Source: JAZQQB01 sp045628865 (GTDB lineage: Bacteria > Bacillota > Clostridia > Lachnospirales > Lachnospiraceae). From it: a stretch of 64,000 nt of DNA. The stretch lies in assembly GCA_045628865.1 (NCBI GenBank), contig JAZQQB010000071.1, positions 62,001 through 126,000 of the forward strand, read 5' to 3'. Position numbers and translations under genes: made by a program. Shown piece after piece: positions 34,770 to 44,080 of the stretch. Within the stretch, counting starts at the first letter, position 1; each line of letters opens with the position of its first letter. The notes beneath the pieces were generated by a model. The model saw only the letters and a program-made list of their open reading frames with translations, was not told the origin of the DNA and did no database searches.

Positions 34770-36194
34770 ATGGAGCTTTATAACAAAAAAAGTAAGCTTT
34801 TAGAAGTGTATGGTGTAACCATAGTTGATATTTTGTGTACTGCGATTGCATACATTGCAGCTGTCGTTATTTATTATAAGGTAGTGACATCCAGGGCACT
34901 GGATATGGATAGTGCAACAATAGCAGGTTTGTTGATCTTACTTTTTGTTATTTTATATAGTATTTTTGTAGACAATAATCGAAACTTTTTCACACGTCGA
35001 TATTATGATGAATTTCGTTCAGTGCTGAAATGTACATTGTTTGTAGTCGTGGCAACATTGTGTATCATGTTCTTTACATTGGATTCACAGAACTTATCAC
35101 GTTATGTAATGATCTTTTTTTCAGTGATTCATTTTCCGCTGACATATTTTTCACATAATGTGTTTAAGTCTTCAGTAAAGAAATATTATGTTCGAACAGA
35201 TGCAAGCAGTAAGGTTTTGGCTATTATCACAGCTAAGGATGCAGATGCTTTGGTTAAGCAGATTGTAGAGCGTAAGGCATGGGATGATGAGATTATTGCA
35301 GTCGCTATTATGGATGAGAACCGTGTAGGCGAAGAAATCTGTGGTGTGAAGGTAGTTGCGGATGCATCTAATCTTTATGAGAATACAAAGACATTGCCAT
35401 TAGATGAAGTTTTGATTCATTTACCAGGCTATGAAAAAGAAGAAGTGAAGAATATGATCATGGAATATGAAAGCACAGGTGCTACCTGTCATTATGCCAT
35501 CGATTATATTGAACTTGATTATGCACAGAAGACAGTTGAGAATTTTTCAGGTATTCCAGTTGTTTCTTATACAATTAAGTATATGGACTTTAGACGAGCA
35601 ATCATCAAGAGAGTGATTGATATTATTGGTGCAATTGTTGGTCTTGCGATCACAATTGTGATCACACCATTTGTTGCACTTGCTATTTTTATTGAGAATC
35701 CAGGTCCTGTATTTTTCTCACAGGTACGTATGGGTAAGAATGGACGTCGTTTTAAGATTTACAAGTTCCGTTCTATGTACACAGATGCTGAAGACAGATT
35801 AAAGGATTTGATGTCTCAGAATGAGATGACAGGTTTAATGTTTAAGATGGAGAACGATCCACGAGTAACTAAGGTTGGTAAGTTCATTCGTAAGACAAGT
35901 ATTGATGAGTTACCACAGTTTTACAATATCCTCATTGGTCAGATGAGTCTTGTAGGTACTCGTCCACCAACAGTGAAGGAATTCGAACAGTATAACATGT
36001 ACTATCGTCGTCGTTTATCAATGACTCCTGGTTTAACAGGTATGTGGCAGGTAAGCGGTCGAAGCGATATTACTGATTTCGATGAAATCGTTAGACTTGA
36101 TTTAGAGTATATTGATAACTGGACACTTGGTCTTGATATTAAGATTCTATTTAAAACAGTTGCATCTGTTTTATTTGGAAAAGGTGCAAAATAA
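34770..36194 (+). CDS. Polyprenyl-phosphate sugar-1-phosphate transferase (WbaP-like)
   Basis: The protein has 474 residues. Four or five membrane helices at the N-terminus are followed by a cytoplasmic nucleotide-binding-like region (SSKVLAIITAKDADALVKQI). The C-terminal bacterial sugar transferase domain starts at about 275: KRVIDIIGAIVGLAI is the re-entrant helix, GPVFFSQVRMGKNGRRFKIY and KFRSMYTDAE are its core motif, then KTSIDELPQFYNIL, GQMSLVGTRPPTVKEF and MTPGLTGMWQVSGRS. It starts a polysaccharide by putting the first sugar phosphate on undecaprenyl phosphate. It has its own promoter and terminator. It is the likely initiator for the polymer made by the genes around it; the sugar is not known. 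Confidence 0.9.
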   Translation: MELYNKKSKLLEVYGVTIVDILCTAIAYIAAVVIYYKVVTSRALDMDSATIAGLLILLFVILYSIFVDNNRNFFTRRYYDEFRSVLKCTLFVVVATLCIMFFTLDSQNLSRYVMIFFSVIHFPLTYFSHNVFKSSVKKYYVRTDASSKVLAIITAKDADALVKQIVERKAWDDEIIAVAIMDENRVGEEICGVKVVADASNLYENTKTLPLDEVLIHLPGYEKEEVKNMIMEYESTGATCHYAIDYIELDYAQKTVENFSGIPVVSYTIKYMDFRRAIIKRVIDIIGAIVGLAITIVITPFVALAIFIENPGPVFFSQVRMGKNGRRFKIYKFRSMYTDAEDRLKDLMSQNEMTGLMFKMENDPRVTKVGKFIRKTSIDELPQFYNILIGQMSLVGTRPPTVKEFEQYNMYYRRRLSMTPGLTGMWQVSGRSDITDFDEIVRLDLEYIDNWTLGLDIKILFKTVASVLFGKGAK

Positions 36195-36205
36195 AGATAG
36201 AACCC

Positions 36206-36244
36206 AAAAGATGTATTGAATCACATTCAGTACATCTTTTTTTA
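36206..36244 (+). terminator. Rho-independent terminator
   Basis: AAAAGATGTA (36206-36215) with TGAA/TTCA pairs with TACATCTTTT (36231-36240), followed by more T. Confidence 0.85.
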
Positions 36245-36245
36245 G

Positions 36246-36274
36246 TTTACGAATATACGATTTTTGGGTATAAT
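36246..36274 (+). promoter_or_regulatory. Sigma-A promoter
   Basis: TTTACG (36246), a 17-base spacer and TATAAT (36269-36274), before the split membrane protein. Confidence 0.55.
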
Positions 36275-36332
36275 ACAGGTAATGGCTGTTCCTTAAGGGG
36301 AGGGGCAGAATGCACGATGTGTGGGGTTTTAT

Positions 36333-37472
36333 ATGAGTATAGTGATTTTGATAGGAATTTTAATAATTGTGCCAGGGCTTCTTGGCGTTCTGTGTGAGGG
36401 GGTGATCCGAAGTAAGGAGCACCGTCCGGTTTCTTTACTTCTGTATGGGTATCTGCTCATGTTTTCGTTATTCTGGGTGACGTCAATTCCAATGATTTTG
36501 TTAAATAGCAGCCGGTTTGATCTGGTGGTTATCATCTATTTGATTGAGATGATTTTTTTATCTTTGCTTGGATTTTTTATTGGAATCAAGGTATTTACCA
36601 AGAGAATTCGATCCAATCAGAAGGCATTTCATATAAAAAAGTATTTGAAAAAATATGATACGTTAAGTCTTGTGTTATGGGCGTTCTTTTTTGTGATTTT
36701 AGCGTATCAGTTATATAAATCCGTGCTTCATGCAAGCTTTGATGGTGATGATGCTTACTATGTATCTATTGCCAACATTGCTAACCAAACAGGTAAAATG
36801 TATAGCATCATTCCTTATACAGGAGTTTCTACCAGACTTGATGTAGAGCATGCTCTTGCGCCATTGCCAATATTTATGGCATTTGTTGCCAGAGTATCAG
36901 GAATCCATTCTACCATCATTAATCATACGGTGATGCCATTTGTGTTGATTCCATTAACCTATTACGCATATTTTTTGATCGGTGAAAGATTATTTTATAA
37001 AAACAAAAATGGGATTCCAGTGTTTATGATCCTGATCAGTTTATTGCAGATTTATGGAGATATTTCAGTCTTTACCAAGGAGAATTTTTTCTTGAGAAGA
37101 ACCTGGCAGGGTAAATCGGTGTATAGTAACCTGATCTTGACGGTGTTGTTCTTTTTAATGCTTTCCTTAGCAGAGCGTCAGCACAGTCAGAAAAAGGCGG
37201 CAGCCGGAAATGGAGAAAAAGATGGCAAGGAACCATCCAAGCGTATTTCCGTTTTTTATGAAAGCAAAAGAGACATCTGGTTTTTCCTGGTATTGACCAA
37301 TCTTGCAGGATGCTTGATGACATCCATGAGTGCTATTATTTCAGGAGCATTTTTAGGCGTATGTGGAATCCTGATCGCCATTCGATATCGTAACGTAAAA
37401 GATTTATTCAAGATTGCAGCTTGTTGTATCCCTTGTATTCTAGAATTGATTTTGTATGTGGTGGTAAGATGA
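36333..37472 (+). CDS. Multi-pass membrane protein, N-terminal part of a split DUF6077-like gene
   Basis: ATG 36333 follows GGGG at good spacing; a GTG 12 bases earlier is possible. The 379-residue chain has about eight membrane helices with an outward loop SFDGDDAYYVSIANIANQTG and VSTRLDVEHALAPLPIFMAF, features I associate with DUF6077-type proteins of Clostridia and with GT-C glycosyltransferases. It ends abruptly in a membrane helix (LELILYVVVR). The next frame begins at an overlapping ATGATGA and continues as a membrane protein, so either a frameshift split one gene or the two parts are made separately by coupling. Confidence 0.6.
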   Translation: MSIVILIGILIIVPGLLGVLCEGVIRSKEHRPVSLLLYGYLLMFSLFWVTSIPMILLNSSRFDLVVIIYLIEMIFLSLLGFFIGIKVFTKRIRSNQKAFHIKKYLKKYDTLSLVLWAFFFVILAYQLYKSVLHASFDGDDAYYVSIANIANQTGKMYSIIPYTGVSTRLDVEHALAPLPIFMAFVARVSGIHSTIINHTVMPFVLIPLTYYAYFLIGERLFYKNKNGIPVFMILISLLQIYGDISVFTKENFFLRRTWQGKSVYSNLILTVLFFLMLSLAERQHSQKKAAAGNGEKDGKEPSKRISVFYESKRDIWFFLVLTNLAGCLMTSMSAIISGAFLGVCGILIAIRYRNVKDLFKIAACCIPCILELILYVVVR

Positions 37473-38314
37473 TGAAATTGTTTAATTTGAATTTTATAAA
37501 AGAATATGGAGGAGAGGGCTTTATCTGGGCTTTGTTTATTGCCTCCATGGTTTACTTGATCTGTACTGAGAAAAAGAAGCATATTCGTCTGATCGTAATC
37601 TGGGTGAGTGTTGTGGGTCTGCTGCTTTTTATGTGCCCGTTTTCTTATAAGATATTTGATATGGCATTGGATGGAATTACCTATTATCGTTTTTTGTGGG
37701 CAATTCCAGTGGGACTTATCATTGCGTTTGGTGGAACAAAGGCATTTTTAAAGCATAGAATTGTGGGACTACTTCTTTGTGGTGGTTTGATCATTTTTAC
37801 TGGGAAAAAGGTTTATCAAAGCCAGTACATGTCAATTTCTGAGAATGCCTATCAGCTGCCAGGTCAGATGATTGATATCTGTGATGCCATACATCCAGAG
37901 TATTTAGAGGTAAAAGCCTGTTTTCCACTAGAGTACATCCATGTCGTGCTTCAGTATGATGCGAGTATTCAGTTGGCTTATGGACGAGAAGTAGTTATGG
38001 CAGGTATGAGCGATGTGAATTACTTTTATGAAGCTGAAAAACAGCCTGTACTTGATGTAGAAGAAGTTACAAGACTTTGTGAGGAGAGTCAGATACAATT
38101 CTATGTAGTACGCAAGGATAAGCAGACAACAGCGCCATTTAAAGATTTTGGCTGGGATCTTTATTATGAGACAGATGGTTACTATGTGTACCGTTTGGAA
38201 ACTGTGCTTTCAGCATGGGAAGTGGCAAAGGGTGAACTGAAGAAATGGCCAGAGGAAGAAAGAAATAGATGGCTGGATAGTAAAGGCATTCCAAGAGATG
38301 TGAATTTAGATTGA
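37469..38314 (+). CDS. Second part of the split DUF6077-like membrane protein
   Basis: The frame overlaps the previous stop by four bases (37469-37472) and runs 281 residues. It has three or four membrane helices (EGFIWALFIASMVYLICT, WAIPVGLIIAFGG, LLLCGGLIIFTG) and then a soluble domain (MIDICDAIHPEYLEVKACFP, VTRLCEESQIQFYVVRKD, DGYYVYRLE) that resembles the C-terminal extracytoplasmic region of large GT-C-like proteins. Without its first half it would lack the presumed active-site loop. I favour a single-gene origin but cannot exclude two genes with translational coupling. A bidirectional terminator follows. Confidence 0.6.
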   Translation: MMKLFNLNFIKEYGGEGFIWALFIASMVYLICTEKKKHIRLIVIWVSVVGLLLFMCPFSYKIFDMALDGITYYRFLWAIPVGLIIAFGGTKAFLKHRIVGLLLCGGLIIFTGKKVYQSQYMSISENAYQLPGQMIDICDAIHPEYLEVKACFPLEYIHVVLQYDASIQLAYGREVVMAGMSDVNYFYEAEKQPVLDVEEVTRLCEESQIQFYVVRKDKQTTAPFKDFGWDLYYETDGYYVYRLETVLSAWEVAKGELKKWPEEERNRWLDSKGIPRDVNLD

Positions 38315-38389
38315 TAAAAATGGATGGTTTCAAATGAAACGCACCAGATTTCGTAGGGCGAAATAGTGATCAGCATAAGAAAACCCCTT

Positions 38390-38412
38390 GGCGAAATTCG
38401 CTAAGGGGTTTC
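38390..38412. terminator. Bidirectional terminator
   Basis: AAACCCCTTGGCGA pairs with TCGCTAAGGGGTTT, with an A-run and T-run flank, between convergent genes. Confidence 0.8.
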
Positions 38413-38417
38413 AATTA

Positions 38418-39365
38418 CTAACGGAACTGGTTGATGAACTCAGCCAAACGACCTGCTAAAAGCTCTTGTCCAGCAGCATTTAAATGAATGTTATCTGTAA
38501 GATATTCGGAATAGTTTTCGTTGTGAATGCTTCCGTAATAGTTATCGATAAAGGAAATGGAAAGTCCTGCAGCAACTTCAACCTGCATCTGGAAATATCC
38601 ATAGAACTCACCATTACCAAGGTTAACACTGTTACTATCCTGGACATTGCCCTCTTCATCAATGTAAGGTGAGTAATGAACAGAAGCAAGCACGTAGTTG
38701 ATATCAGGATAAGCCTGTTTCAATCGATTGATACCAAAGGTGAAGGTTCCCTTAAAAGTTTTGATATCATTTTCATCTCCTGGATTGAAAAGACCAAGTC
38801 GTGCAAAATAATCAGAACCATCATAGTAAATAACAACAGTGTCAATTGTGGACATATCAATGCTTTTCATAGTGTCTAAGGATTCTCTATAAAAAGAACC
38901 ATAGGTTTCAGTAACTTCATCAATAAAGTTATCCTGGTGTGTAAAGTTGTGATCAGCTAAGGCATAGCAGATGCGGTAAAAGCTAAAGGCATCAAGTCCA
39001 GCAGCTGGAGCAGCACTACTTTCCGTAAAGGAGCTTGCCAAAACATCTGGAAAAGCAACTGTGTAAATATTGGCATTGGTCTTTTGTTTCACCAATTCTG
39101 GAATCTGATTCAAACCATTGGTATCACATAAGGTACCATTTCCAATCAGAAGAACATTATAGACACCATCATCTTCCTTATCGGCTGAGCCATAGATGAG
39201 TGTATCGTTTACTTCTGTATCGAAACCTTCTAACAGATTGTTAGGGTCATAGTCACTGTCAACGCCTAGATTCCAGATCATAATTTTTGCCACAGTGATA
39301 ATGATTATAATAAGTAACAGGGCAAAAAAGATGACGTGAAGATTTTTTTTCTTCAATTTGTTCAT
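38418..39365 (-). CDS. Membrane-anchored SGNH-like protein with changed nucleophile block
   Basis: The protein has 315 residues with an N-terminal anchor (VIFFALLLIIIIITVAKIM) and GAGG upstream. It is the third SGNH-like protein on this stretch. The first block reads YNVLLIGNGTLCDTNG where GDS is expected. The third block is VVIYYDGSDYF, with Ser in place of the Asn before Asp. The last block DNIHLNAAGQELLAGRL keeps the Asp and His. Loss of the nucleophile suggests that it binds rather than cleaves, or that another residue serves as nucleophile. It faces the membrane gene and shares its terminator. Confidence 0.65.
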   Translation of the reverse strand: MNKLKKKNLHVIFFALLLIIIIITVAKIMIWNLGVDSDYDPNNLLEGFDTEVNDTLIYGSADKEDDGVYNVLLIGNGTLCDTNGLNQIPELVKQKTNANIYTVAFPDVLASSFTESSAAPAAGLDAFSFYRICYALADHNFTHQDNFIDEVTETYGSFYRESLDTMKSIDMSTIDTVVIYYDGSDYFARLGLFNPGDENDIKTFKGTFTFGINRLKQAYPDINYVLASVHYSPYIDEEGNVQDSNSVNLGNGEFYGYFQMQVEVAAGLSISFIDNYYGSIHNENYSEYLTDNIHLNAAGQELLAGRLAEFINQFR

Positions 39366-39437
39366 ATTTGTATCCTCTTTTCGTATTTTTACGTTTACTT
39401 TAAATCGATTCTACATTGTTTTAAGGAGTAAAGCAAT

Positions 39438-39827
39438 ATGCAAAAAAAATTATCTATTATGCATTTGATTGCAATGCAGATTGTTGTGATCATTTATTCT
39501 GCTTCGACTGTTATGGCGAAGCTTGCGGCGAGAGAAAAACTTATTTCGCCAAAGGGCATCTTATTTTATGCCTGTTATATTGGGGGATTGGGATTATATG
39601 CAATTTTTTGGCAGCAGATCATTAAAAAGGTTGACCTATCCATTGCCTATGCCAATCGATGCATGAATCTGGTGTGGTCCTCTGTATGGGCGATCATTCT
39701 TTTTCATGAAAAATTATCCATTCCAAACATATGTGGTTTGGTGCTTGTGCTTGTGGGTACCTTTTTTGTGAATAGTGTTGAGAAAGAAAAAGAAGATTCG
39801 AGCGCTCAGGAAAAGGACAACCAATAG
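39438..39827 (+). CDS. SMR/EamA-like small transporter subunit 1
   Basis: The protein has 129 residues and four membrane helices; GGAG lies before the ATG. ANRCMNLVWSSVWAIILFHE and the closing helix NICGLVLVLVGTFFVNSV are like the second half of EamA or ArnE-type proteins. The following gene, 22 bases away, encodes another four-helix protein, so they probably form a heterodimer. ArnE/ArnF-like pairs flip undecaprenyl-linked sugars; that role fits a glycan locus but is not shown. Confidence 0.72.
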   Translation: MQKKLSIMHLIAMQIVVIIYSASTVMAKLAAREKLISPKGILFYACYIGGLGLYAIFWQQIIKKVDLSIAYANRCMNLVWSSVWAIILFHEKLSIPNICGLVLVLVGTFFVNSVEKEKEDSSAQEKDNQ

Positions 39828-39849
39828 GAAGAAGGGTAGGAGAATAATA

Positions 39850-40185
39850 ATGAAAATTGCAATCATAATGTTGGGAATTTGTGCTTTTATTGCATCAATC
39901 TCCCAAATTTTATTAAAGGTCAGTGCCACCAAAACCTATGATAATCACATCAAAGAATATGTAAATCCATGGGTGATTTCAGGTTACTTTTTACTGTTTG
40001 TAACTACGATCATCAATCTTTTTGCTTACAAAAAAATTGAATACAAATATGGGGCGATTATGGAAACTTTGGCTTTTGTATTTGTCATTGTTTTTTCCAG
40101 AGTATTATTTCAGGAAAAAATTACTAAGAAAAAATTGCTGGGGAGTATGTTAATATTAGCAGGAATCGTAGTTTTTAATCTTTAG
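39850..40185 (+). CDS. SMR/EamA-like small transporter subunit 2
   Basis: The chosen ATG 39850 has TAGGAG upstream; the frame is open earlier but would overlap subunit 1 and read only basic residues. The product has 111 residues and four helices (KIAIIMLGICAFIASISQIL, WVISGYFLLFVTTIINLF, LAFVFVIVFSRVLFQEKI, LLGSMLILAGIVVFNL). The conserved EKITKKKLLGSMLILAGI ending is typical of the family. It probably pairs with the preceding subunit. Confidence 0.72.
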   Translation: MKIAIIMLGICAFIASISQILLKVSATKTYDNHIKEYVNPWVISGYFLLFVTTIINLFAYKKIEYKYGAIMETLAFVFVIVFSRVLFQEKITKKKLLGSMLILAGIVVFNL

Positions 40186-40196
40186 GGGGAAGTACC

Positions 40197-40225
40197 TTGA
40201 TATGTATGGTTAAATTTGTTATACT
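40197..40225 (+). promoter_or_regulatory. Sigma-A promoter of large GH25 gene
   Basis: TTGATA (40197-40202), a 17-base spacer and TATACT (40220-40225). A leader of more than 200 bases follows in which I see no riboswitch. Confidence 0.6.
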
Positions 40226-40449
40226 AAGCATGCATTATGGGTAATCACGTATTTTTTTAAATGAAGAAGCGTGAATTAAATAAATTATACCATGTTAGGC
40301 ACAGTGGAATTGAACTTGATAAAGAGCGCAGCAAAGGCTTTAAAATGAAGTAATTTAGATGAAATAGAAATGTTGCTGTCAGAGAATTCAAAGTGTGTAG
40401 GATGGAGATAATGCAAGGGAAAGGAAATAGAAGGGAGGAAGGCGAGCTG

Positions 40450-43400
40450 ATGAAGAAAAATGAGAGAGATAGAAGAAATCAGACAGAAGCGCCAAAACGG
40501 GAATGGTCCAGCAGGGATTATGAAGATAAATTCGATATGATGGAGAATGGTACCTTTTTTGATGAGGAAGAAGAGGCTTATGCAGAAGCAGAGGCGTTTG
40601 AAGAGGAAGCTTTCCAAAATCGATATGCTACTGTAGCTTCTGAGCCAGAAAAGAAGGTATATCAATCTGAGGCAGAACGTTTTGCTGCATCGGTTGATCC
40701 GGACTATGTAGACCCTGGGTTTCGTACAGAGGATCCGGATTATGGTGGCGGCGTGTATGCTCCGCTGCATGTAAAGCCAGAGGAAGCTGTACAGTCTTCT
40801 CATGAAGAAAAGGAACTTCAGATTATGGATTTTGATGATTCTATGGGAGAAGAACGTAGATTAAAAACAGAGTTTGCTGAGGATTATACCAACCAGTTTA
40901 CAGGAGATTACACAAACCGTTTTACAGATGATCAGTTCCGTGGGGAAATTATTTATCAGGAACCTGAGAATGATACACAGAATACATATGCAGATGGTCA
41001 GTATGCAGAGCAGGGAGCTTACGCAGACGGTCAGTATGCAGAGCAGGGAGCTTACGCAGACGATCAGTATGCAGAGCAGGGAGCTTACGCAGACGATCAG
41101 TATGCAGCGCAGGGAGCTTACGCAGATGACCAGTATGCAGAGCAGGGAGCATATGCAGAACAGGGAACCTACGAAGATGCACAATATGCCGATGAGAACG
41201 GCTATGTAGAAGATGAGCAGTACGCAGGTGATGTGCAGTATGCAGATGCTGAAGGAGAAAACTGGGAAGAGGAAGCAGAAGCCGAGTATGCCGAATACGA
41301 TGATTCTGAAGAATTTAATGAGGATGATGAGGCTGGTTTATCATTTGCACACAAGCTAAAGAAGAAAATAGCTAGTATGGGAGCACTTGATTGGGTAATT
41401 CTTTCAACCGGATTGGCTGTTACCGTTTTATTGCTTGTGGTTGGAATCGTAACATTTGGTGGCAGAGCTACAGATACATCCAAGGAAACAGCAGCGTTAG
41501 CTAATATCGGTCAGAATATGGATGGTATTGGTATCATCGGTGAGAATGGTATGAATCAGGTAACGGATGTCACAATTGAGCGTTTGACAGCTGCTAAGAA
41601 TGAAACCTTAGAAAACCTGGTAGCGGAAGCAGGGTCAGAAAAAATGGCCATCATGTTAAATGTTACAACGCTTGATCATGACTTAAAGATTAAGTTTGTA
41701 AATGCAGAAACCAATAAGATGGTTGCAGGCTATGAATTCATGGCTGAGGTAACCTTCCCATCAGGAACCTCTGAGGTATACACAGATACAGATAAGGATG
41801 GTATGATTCATGTAAATAAGCTTTCAGCAGGTACTTACAGCTGTAAGATTGTGGAGAATCCAGATATCGATCCTAACTTATTTGTATGGAGTTCATTATT
41901 AGTAAGTACTTCCGTAAAAGATACTATGGATTACGTAAAGGTAGATGTCTCTGATGAAATTAAGACAGTAGATGAAATCGTTGAGGCAGTAGAAGACGTT
42001 GAGGAACAGGAAGAGGCAACTCCTGTAGAATCAGTTTTACAGGATACTGTAGAATGGGTGGAATCAACAAAGACTTCAACAGGCTCTAATGTTTCTTATA
42101 AAGAGATTAAGTTAGAAGATATTAAAAATCCGGCAGTAGCAAGTGCCAACAAGGTATTTTATAAAACAGCTCAGCAAACTCCTGGTGAGGGAGAAGGAGA
42201 GGGAAAAACAGCCGAGACTCCTAATCCGGAGAATCCAGGTGGAGAAAATCCAGGTGGAGAAAACCAAGGTGGAGAAAATCAGGGTGGTGAAAATAATACA
42301 CCTCCAGCTCCAGAAAAACTGTTAGAGGGTAAAACAGTTACAGTAAGCGGTGTTTCTGAAGCAGAAAAGGATAAGGAGTATACCTTCTCATTAACTGGTG
42401 TACCAGCAGGTGATTTTACATATGCATGGAGTGCAGATAATGCAACCATCGTAGATGGAGATAAGGCACAGTGTAAGATCAAGTTCACAGGTGCTTCTTC
42501 TGTAAAATGTACCATTACAAATAAGAACAATGGAGAGGATAAGCTTACGACAGCTGCTTTTGGTGTAACTATCAAAGCACCAGCAATTGTTGCAACAACA
42601 GAAAAGGCAGCAGATTTATCAGTAGCAGTTGGAAGTACAGCAACCTTTAAGAATACAACAACAATTTCTGAAACAGCCATTAGATGGGAAGCAAAATCAT
42701 CTGATGCTTCTATTGCAACAGTCACAGCACAAGATGGCGTAGCAACAGTAACAGGTGTAAAGGCTGGAACTGCCAATATCGAATTGATCTGTAAGAATAC
42801 AGAAGGTGTGTTATTACATACCGTAACCTGTACTGTAACAGTTACCGGAGAAATCTCAGCATCAATCGATAGTGAGAAGCTTTCCGTAGTATCAGGAAAA
42901 ACAGCAGATTTAACCATTACTATTGCAAATCTTCCTAAGGATGCAACATGGACAGTAACATGGGCATCTGATAAAACAACTGTTGCAACTGTAGCTGAAA
43001 AAGCATCCAGTGAAGCAACAAAGAAGATGGCAACCGTAACTGGTGTTGATAAATTAACAGCTTCTTCTGAAGCAACTGTAACAGCAACCGTAACAGTTAC
43101 AGCAAACAACAAACAGATCTTTACAAAAGGCTTTACTTGTAAAGTAACCGTTACTCCAGGTGCAGCGGCTGATACAACCTCAATCCTTTACACAAACAAG
43201 GGTGAAGTGGTTTATGTAATGAAGGATGGTCAGTATGTAACAGCTGTATACGCTGATTACTATGTAGCAGGACAGAAATTCTACACCAAATCTGAGAAAT
43301 CAGAATACAAATATACAGGATGGCAGACAATCGACGGTAACACTTATTACTTTAATAAAAATGGAGATAAAGTAACAGGCGATCAGGTCATCATGGGAGC

Positions 43401-44040
43401 TCAGTATCACTTCGCAAGTGATGGTGCATTGATCACTGGTTCAGGATCACTTGGTATCGACGTTTCTAAGTGGAACAATAATATCAACTGGTCGGCAGTT
43501 TCCAGCTCAGGTGTTTCCTTTGTTATCATCCGTTGTGGTTACCGTGGTGCTTCCACAGGCGTTCTTGTAGAAGATCCTAAGTTCAAGAGTAACATCAAGG
43601 GAGCAACAGGTGCAGGATTAAAGGTTGGTGTATACTTCTTCTCACAGGCAACCACAGAAGGTGAAGCAGTTGAAGAAGCATCAATGTGTCTGAGCTTGAT
43701 CTCAGGATACAGAATCTCTTATCCAATCTTTATCGACTTAGAGTCTGCATCCAATGGTCGTGCTAATAATATCAGTTCAGATGAAAGAACGAAGGTTGCA
43801 ATGGCATTCTGTAAGACAATCACAAATGCCGGCTACAAAGCAGGTGTATATGCAAATAAGACCTGGCTTACATCAAAAATGAATGCAAGCAGCTTAGGAA
43901 GCTACAATATCTGGTTAGCACAGTATGCAGCACAGCCTAGCTACAAAGGAAAATATAACTTATGGCAGTACACTTCAAAAGGAAAAATCAATGGTGTTCC
44001 AACAGACGTGGATCTTGACATCAGTTATTTAGGCTACTAA
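40450..44040 (+). CDS. Very large membrane-anchored GH25 hydrolase with repeat-rich cytoplasmic domain
   Basis: GGGAGG lies 11 bases before ATG 40450 (1196 residues); earlier in-frame ATGs are possible. The first 310 residues are acidic and carry an 11-residue tandem repeat (AYADDQYAEQG, 33 bases per unit, about 40987-41172). One membrane helix follows (WVILSTGLAVTVLLLVVGIV), so the repeat region stays inside the cell. Outside come a prealbumin-like domain (TLDHDLKIKFVNAETNKMVA), an acidic/Pro linker, two or three Big_2-type Ig domains, wall-binding repeats (GWQTIDGNTYYFNKNGDKVT) and a C-terminal GH25 muramidase at about 1000-1196 (LGIDVSKWNNNINW, PIFIDLESA with the catalytic D-x-E, WQYTSKGKING). 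The protein at 54545 is a shorter paralog. Confidence 0.87.
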   Translation: MKKNERDRRNQTEAPKREWSSRDYEDKFDMMENGTFFDEEEEAYAEAEAFEEEAFQNRYATVASEPEKKVYQSEAERFAASVDPDYVDPGFRTEDPDYGGGVYAPLHVKPEEAVQSSHEEKELQIMDFDDSMGEERRLKTEFAEDYTNQFTGDYTNRFTDDQFRGEIIYQEPENDTQNTYADGQYAEQGAYADGQYAEQGAYADDQYAEQGAYADDQYAAQGAYADDQYAEQGAYAEQGTYEDAQYADENGYVEDEQYAGDVQYADAEGENWEEEAEAEYAEYDDSEEFNEDDEAGLSFAHKLKKKIASMGALDWVILSTGLAVTVLLLVVGIVTFGGRATDTSKETAALANIGQNMDGIGIIGENGMNQVTDVTIERLTAAKNETLENLVAEAGSEKMAIMLNVTTLDHDLKIKFVNAETNKMVAGYEFMAEVTFPSGTSEVYTDTDKDGMIHVNKLSAGTYSCKIVENPDIDPNLFVWSSLLVSTSVKDTMDYVKVDVSDEIKTVDEIVEAVEDVEEQEEATPVESVLQDTVEWVESTKTSTGSNVSYKEIKLEDIKNPAVASANKVFYKTAQQTPGEGEGEGKTAETPNPENPGGENPGGENQGGENQGGENNTPPAPEKLLEGKTVTVSGVSEAEKDKEYTFSLTGVPAGDFTYAWSADNATIVDGDKAQCKIKFTGASSVKCTITNKNNGEDKLTTAAFGVTIKAPAIVATTEKAADLSVAVGSTATFKNTTTISETAIRWEAKSSDASIATVTAQDGVATVTGVKAGTANIELICKNTEGVLLHTVTCTVTVTGEISASIDSEKLSVVSGKTADLTITIANLPKDATWTVTWASDKTTVATVAEKASSEATKKMATVTGVDKLTASSEATVTATVTVTANNKQIFTKGFTCKVTVTPGAAADTTSILYTNKGEVVYVMKDGQYVTAVYADYYVAGQKFYTKSEKSEYKYTGWQTIDGNTYYFNKNGDKVTGDQVIMGAQYHFASDGALITGSGSLGIDVSKWNNNINWSAVSSSGVSFVIIRCGYRGASTGVLVEDPKFKSNIKGATGAGLKVGVYFFSQATTEGEAVEEASMCLSLISGYRISYPIFIDLESASNGRANNISSDERTKVAMAFCKTITNAGYKAGVYANKTWLTSKMNASSLGSYNIWLAQYAAQPSYKGKYNLWQYTSKGKINGVPTDVDLDISYLGY
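40987..41172 (+). repeat. 33-base in-frame tandem repeat
   Basis: About five copies of a 33-base unit encode AYADDQYAEQG-like blocks in the cytoplasmic part of the GH25 protein. Copy number probably varies between strains. Confidence 0.8.
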
Positions 44041-44044
44041 AACA

Positions 44045-44080
44045 AAAACCTTAGCGATTTTCAATCGCTAAGGTTTTTTT
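44045..44080 (+). terminator. Rho-independent terminator of the GH25 gene
   Basis: AAAACCTTAGCGATT pairs with AATCGCTAAGGTTTT around a TTC loop, followed by seven T. Confidence 0.9.

Noticed and set aside
42279..43112. Long reverse-strand open frame opposite the Ig-like domains of the GH25 gene
   Set aside because: It is antisense to clear domain-coding sequence, reads as monotonous Val/Thr/Ser, and has no ribosome site.
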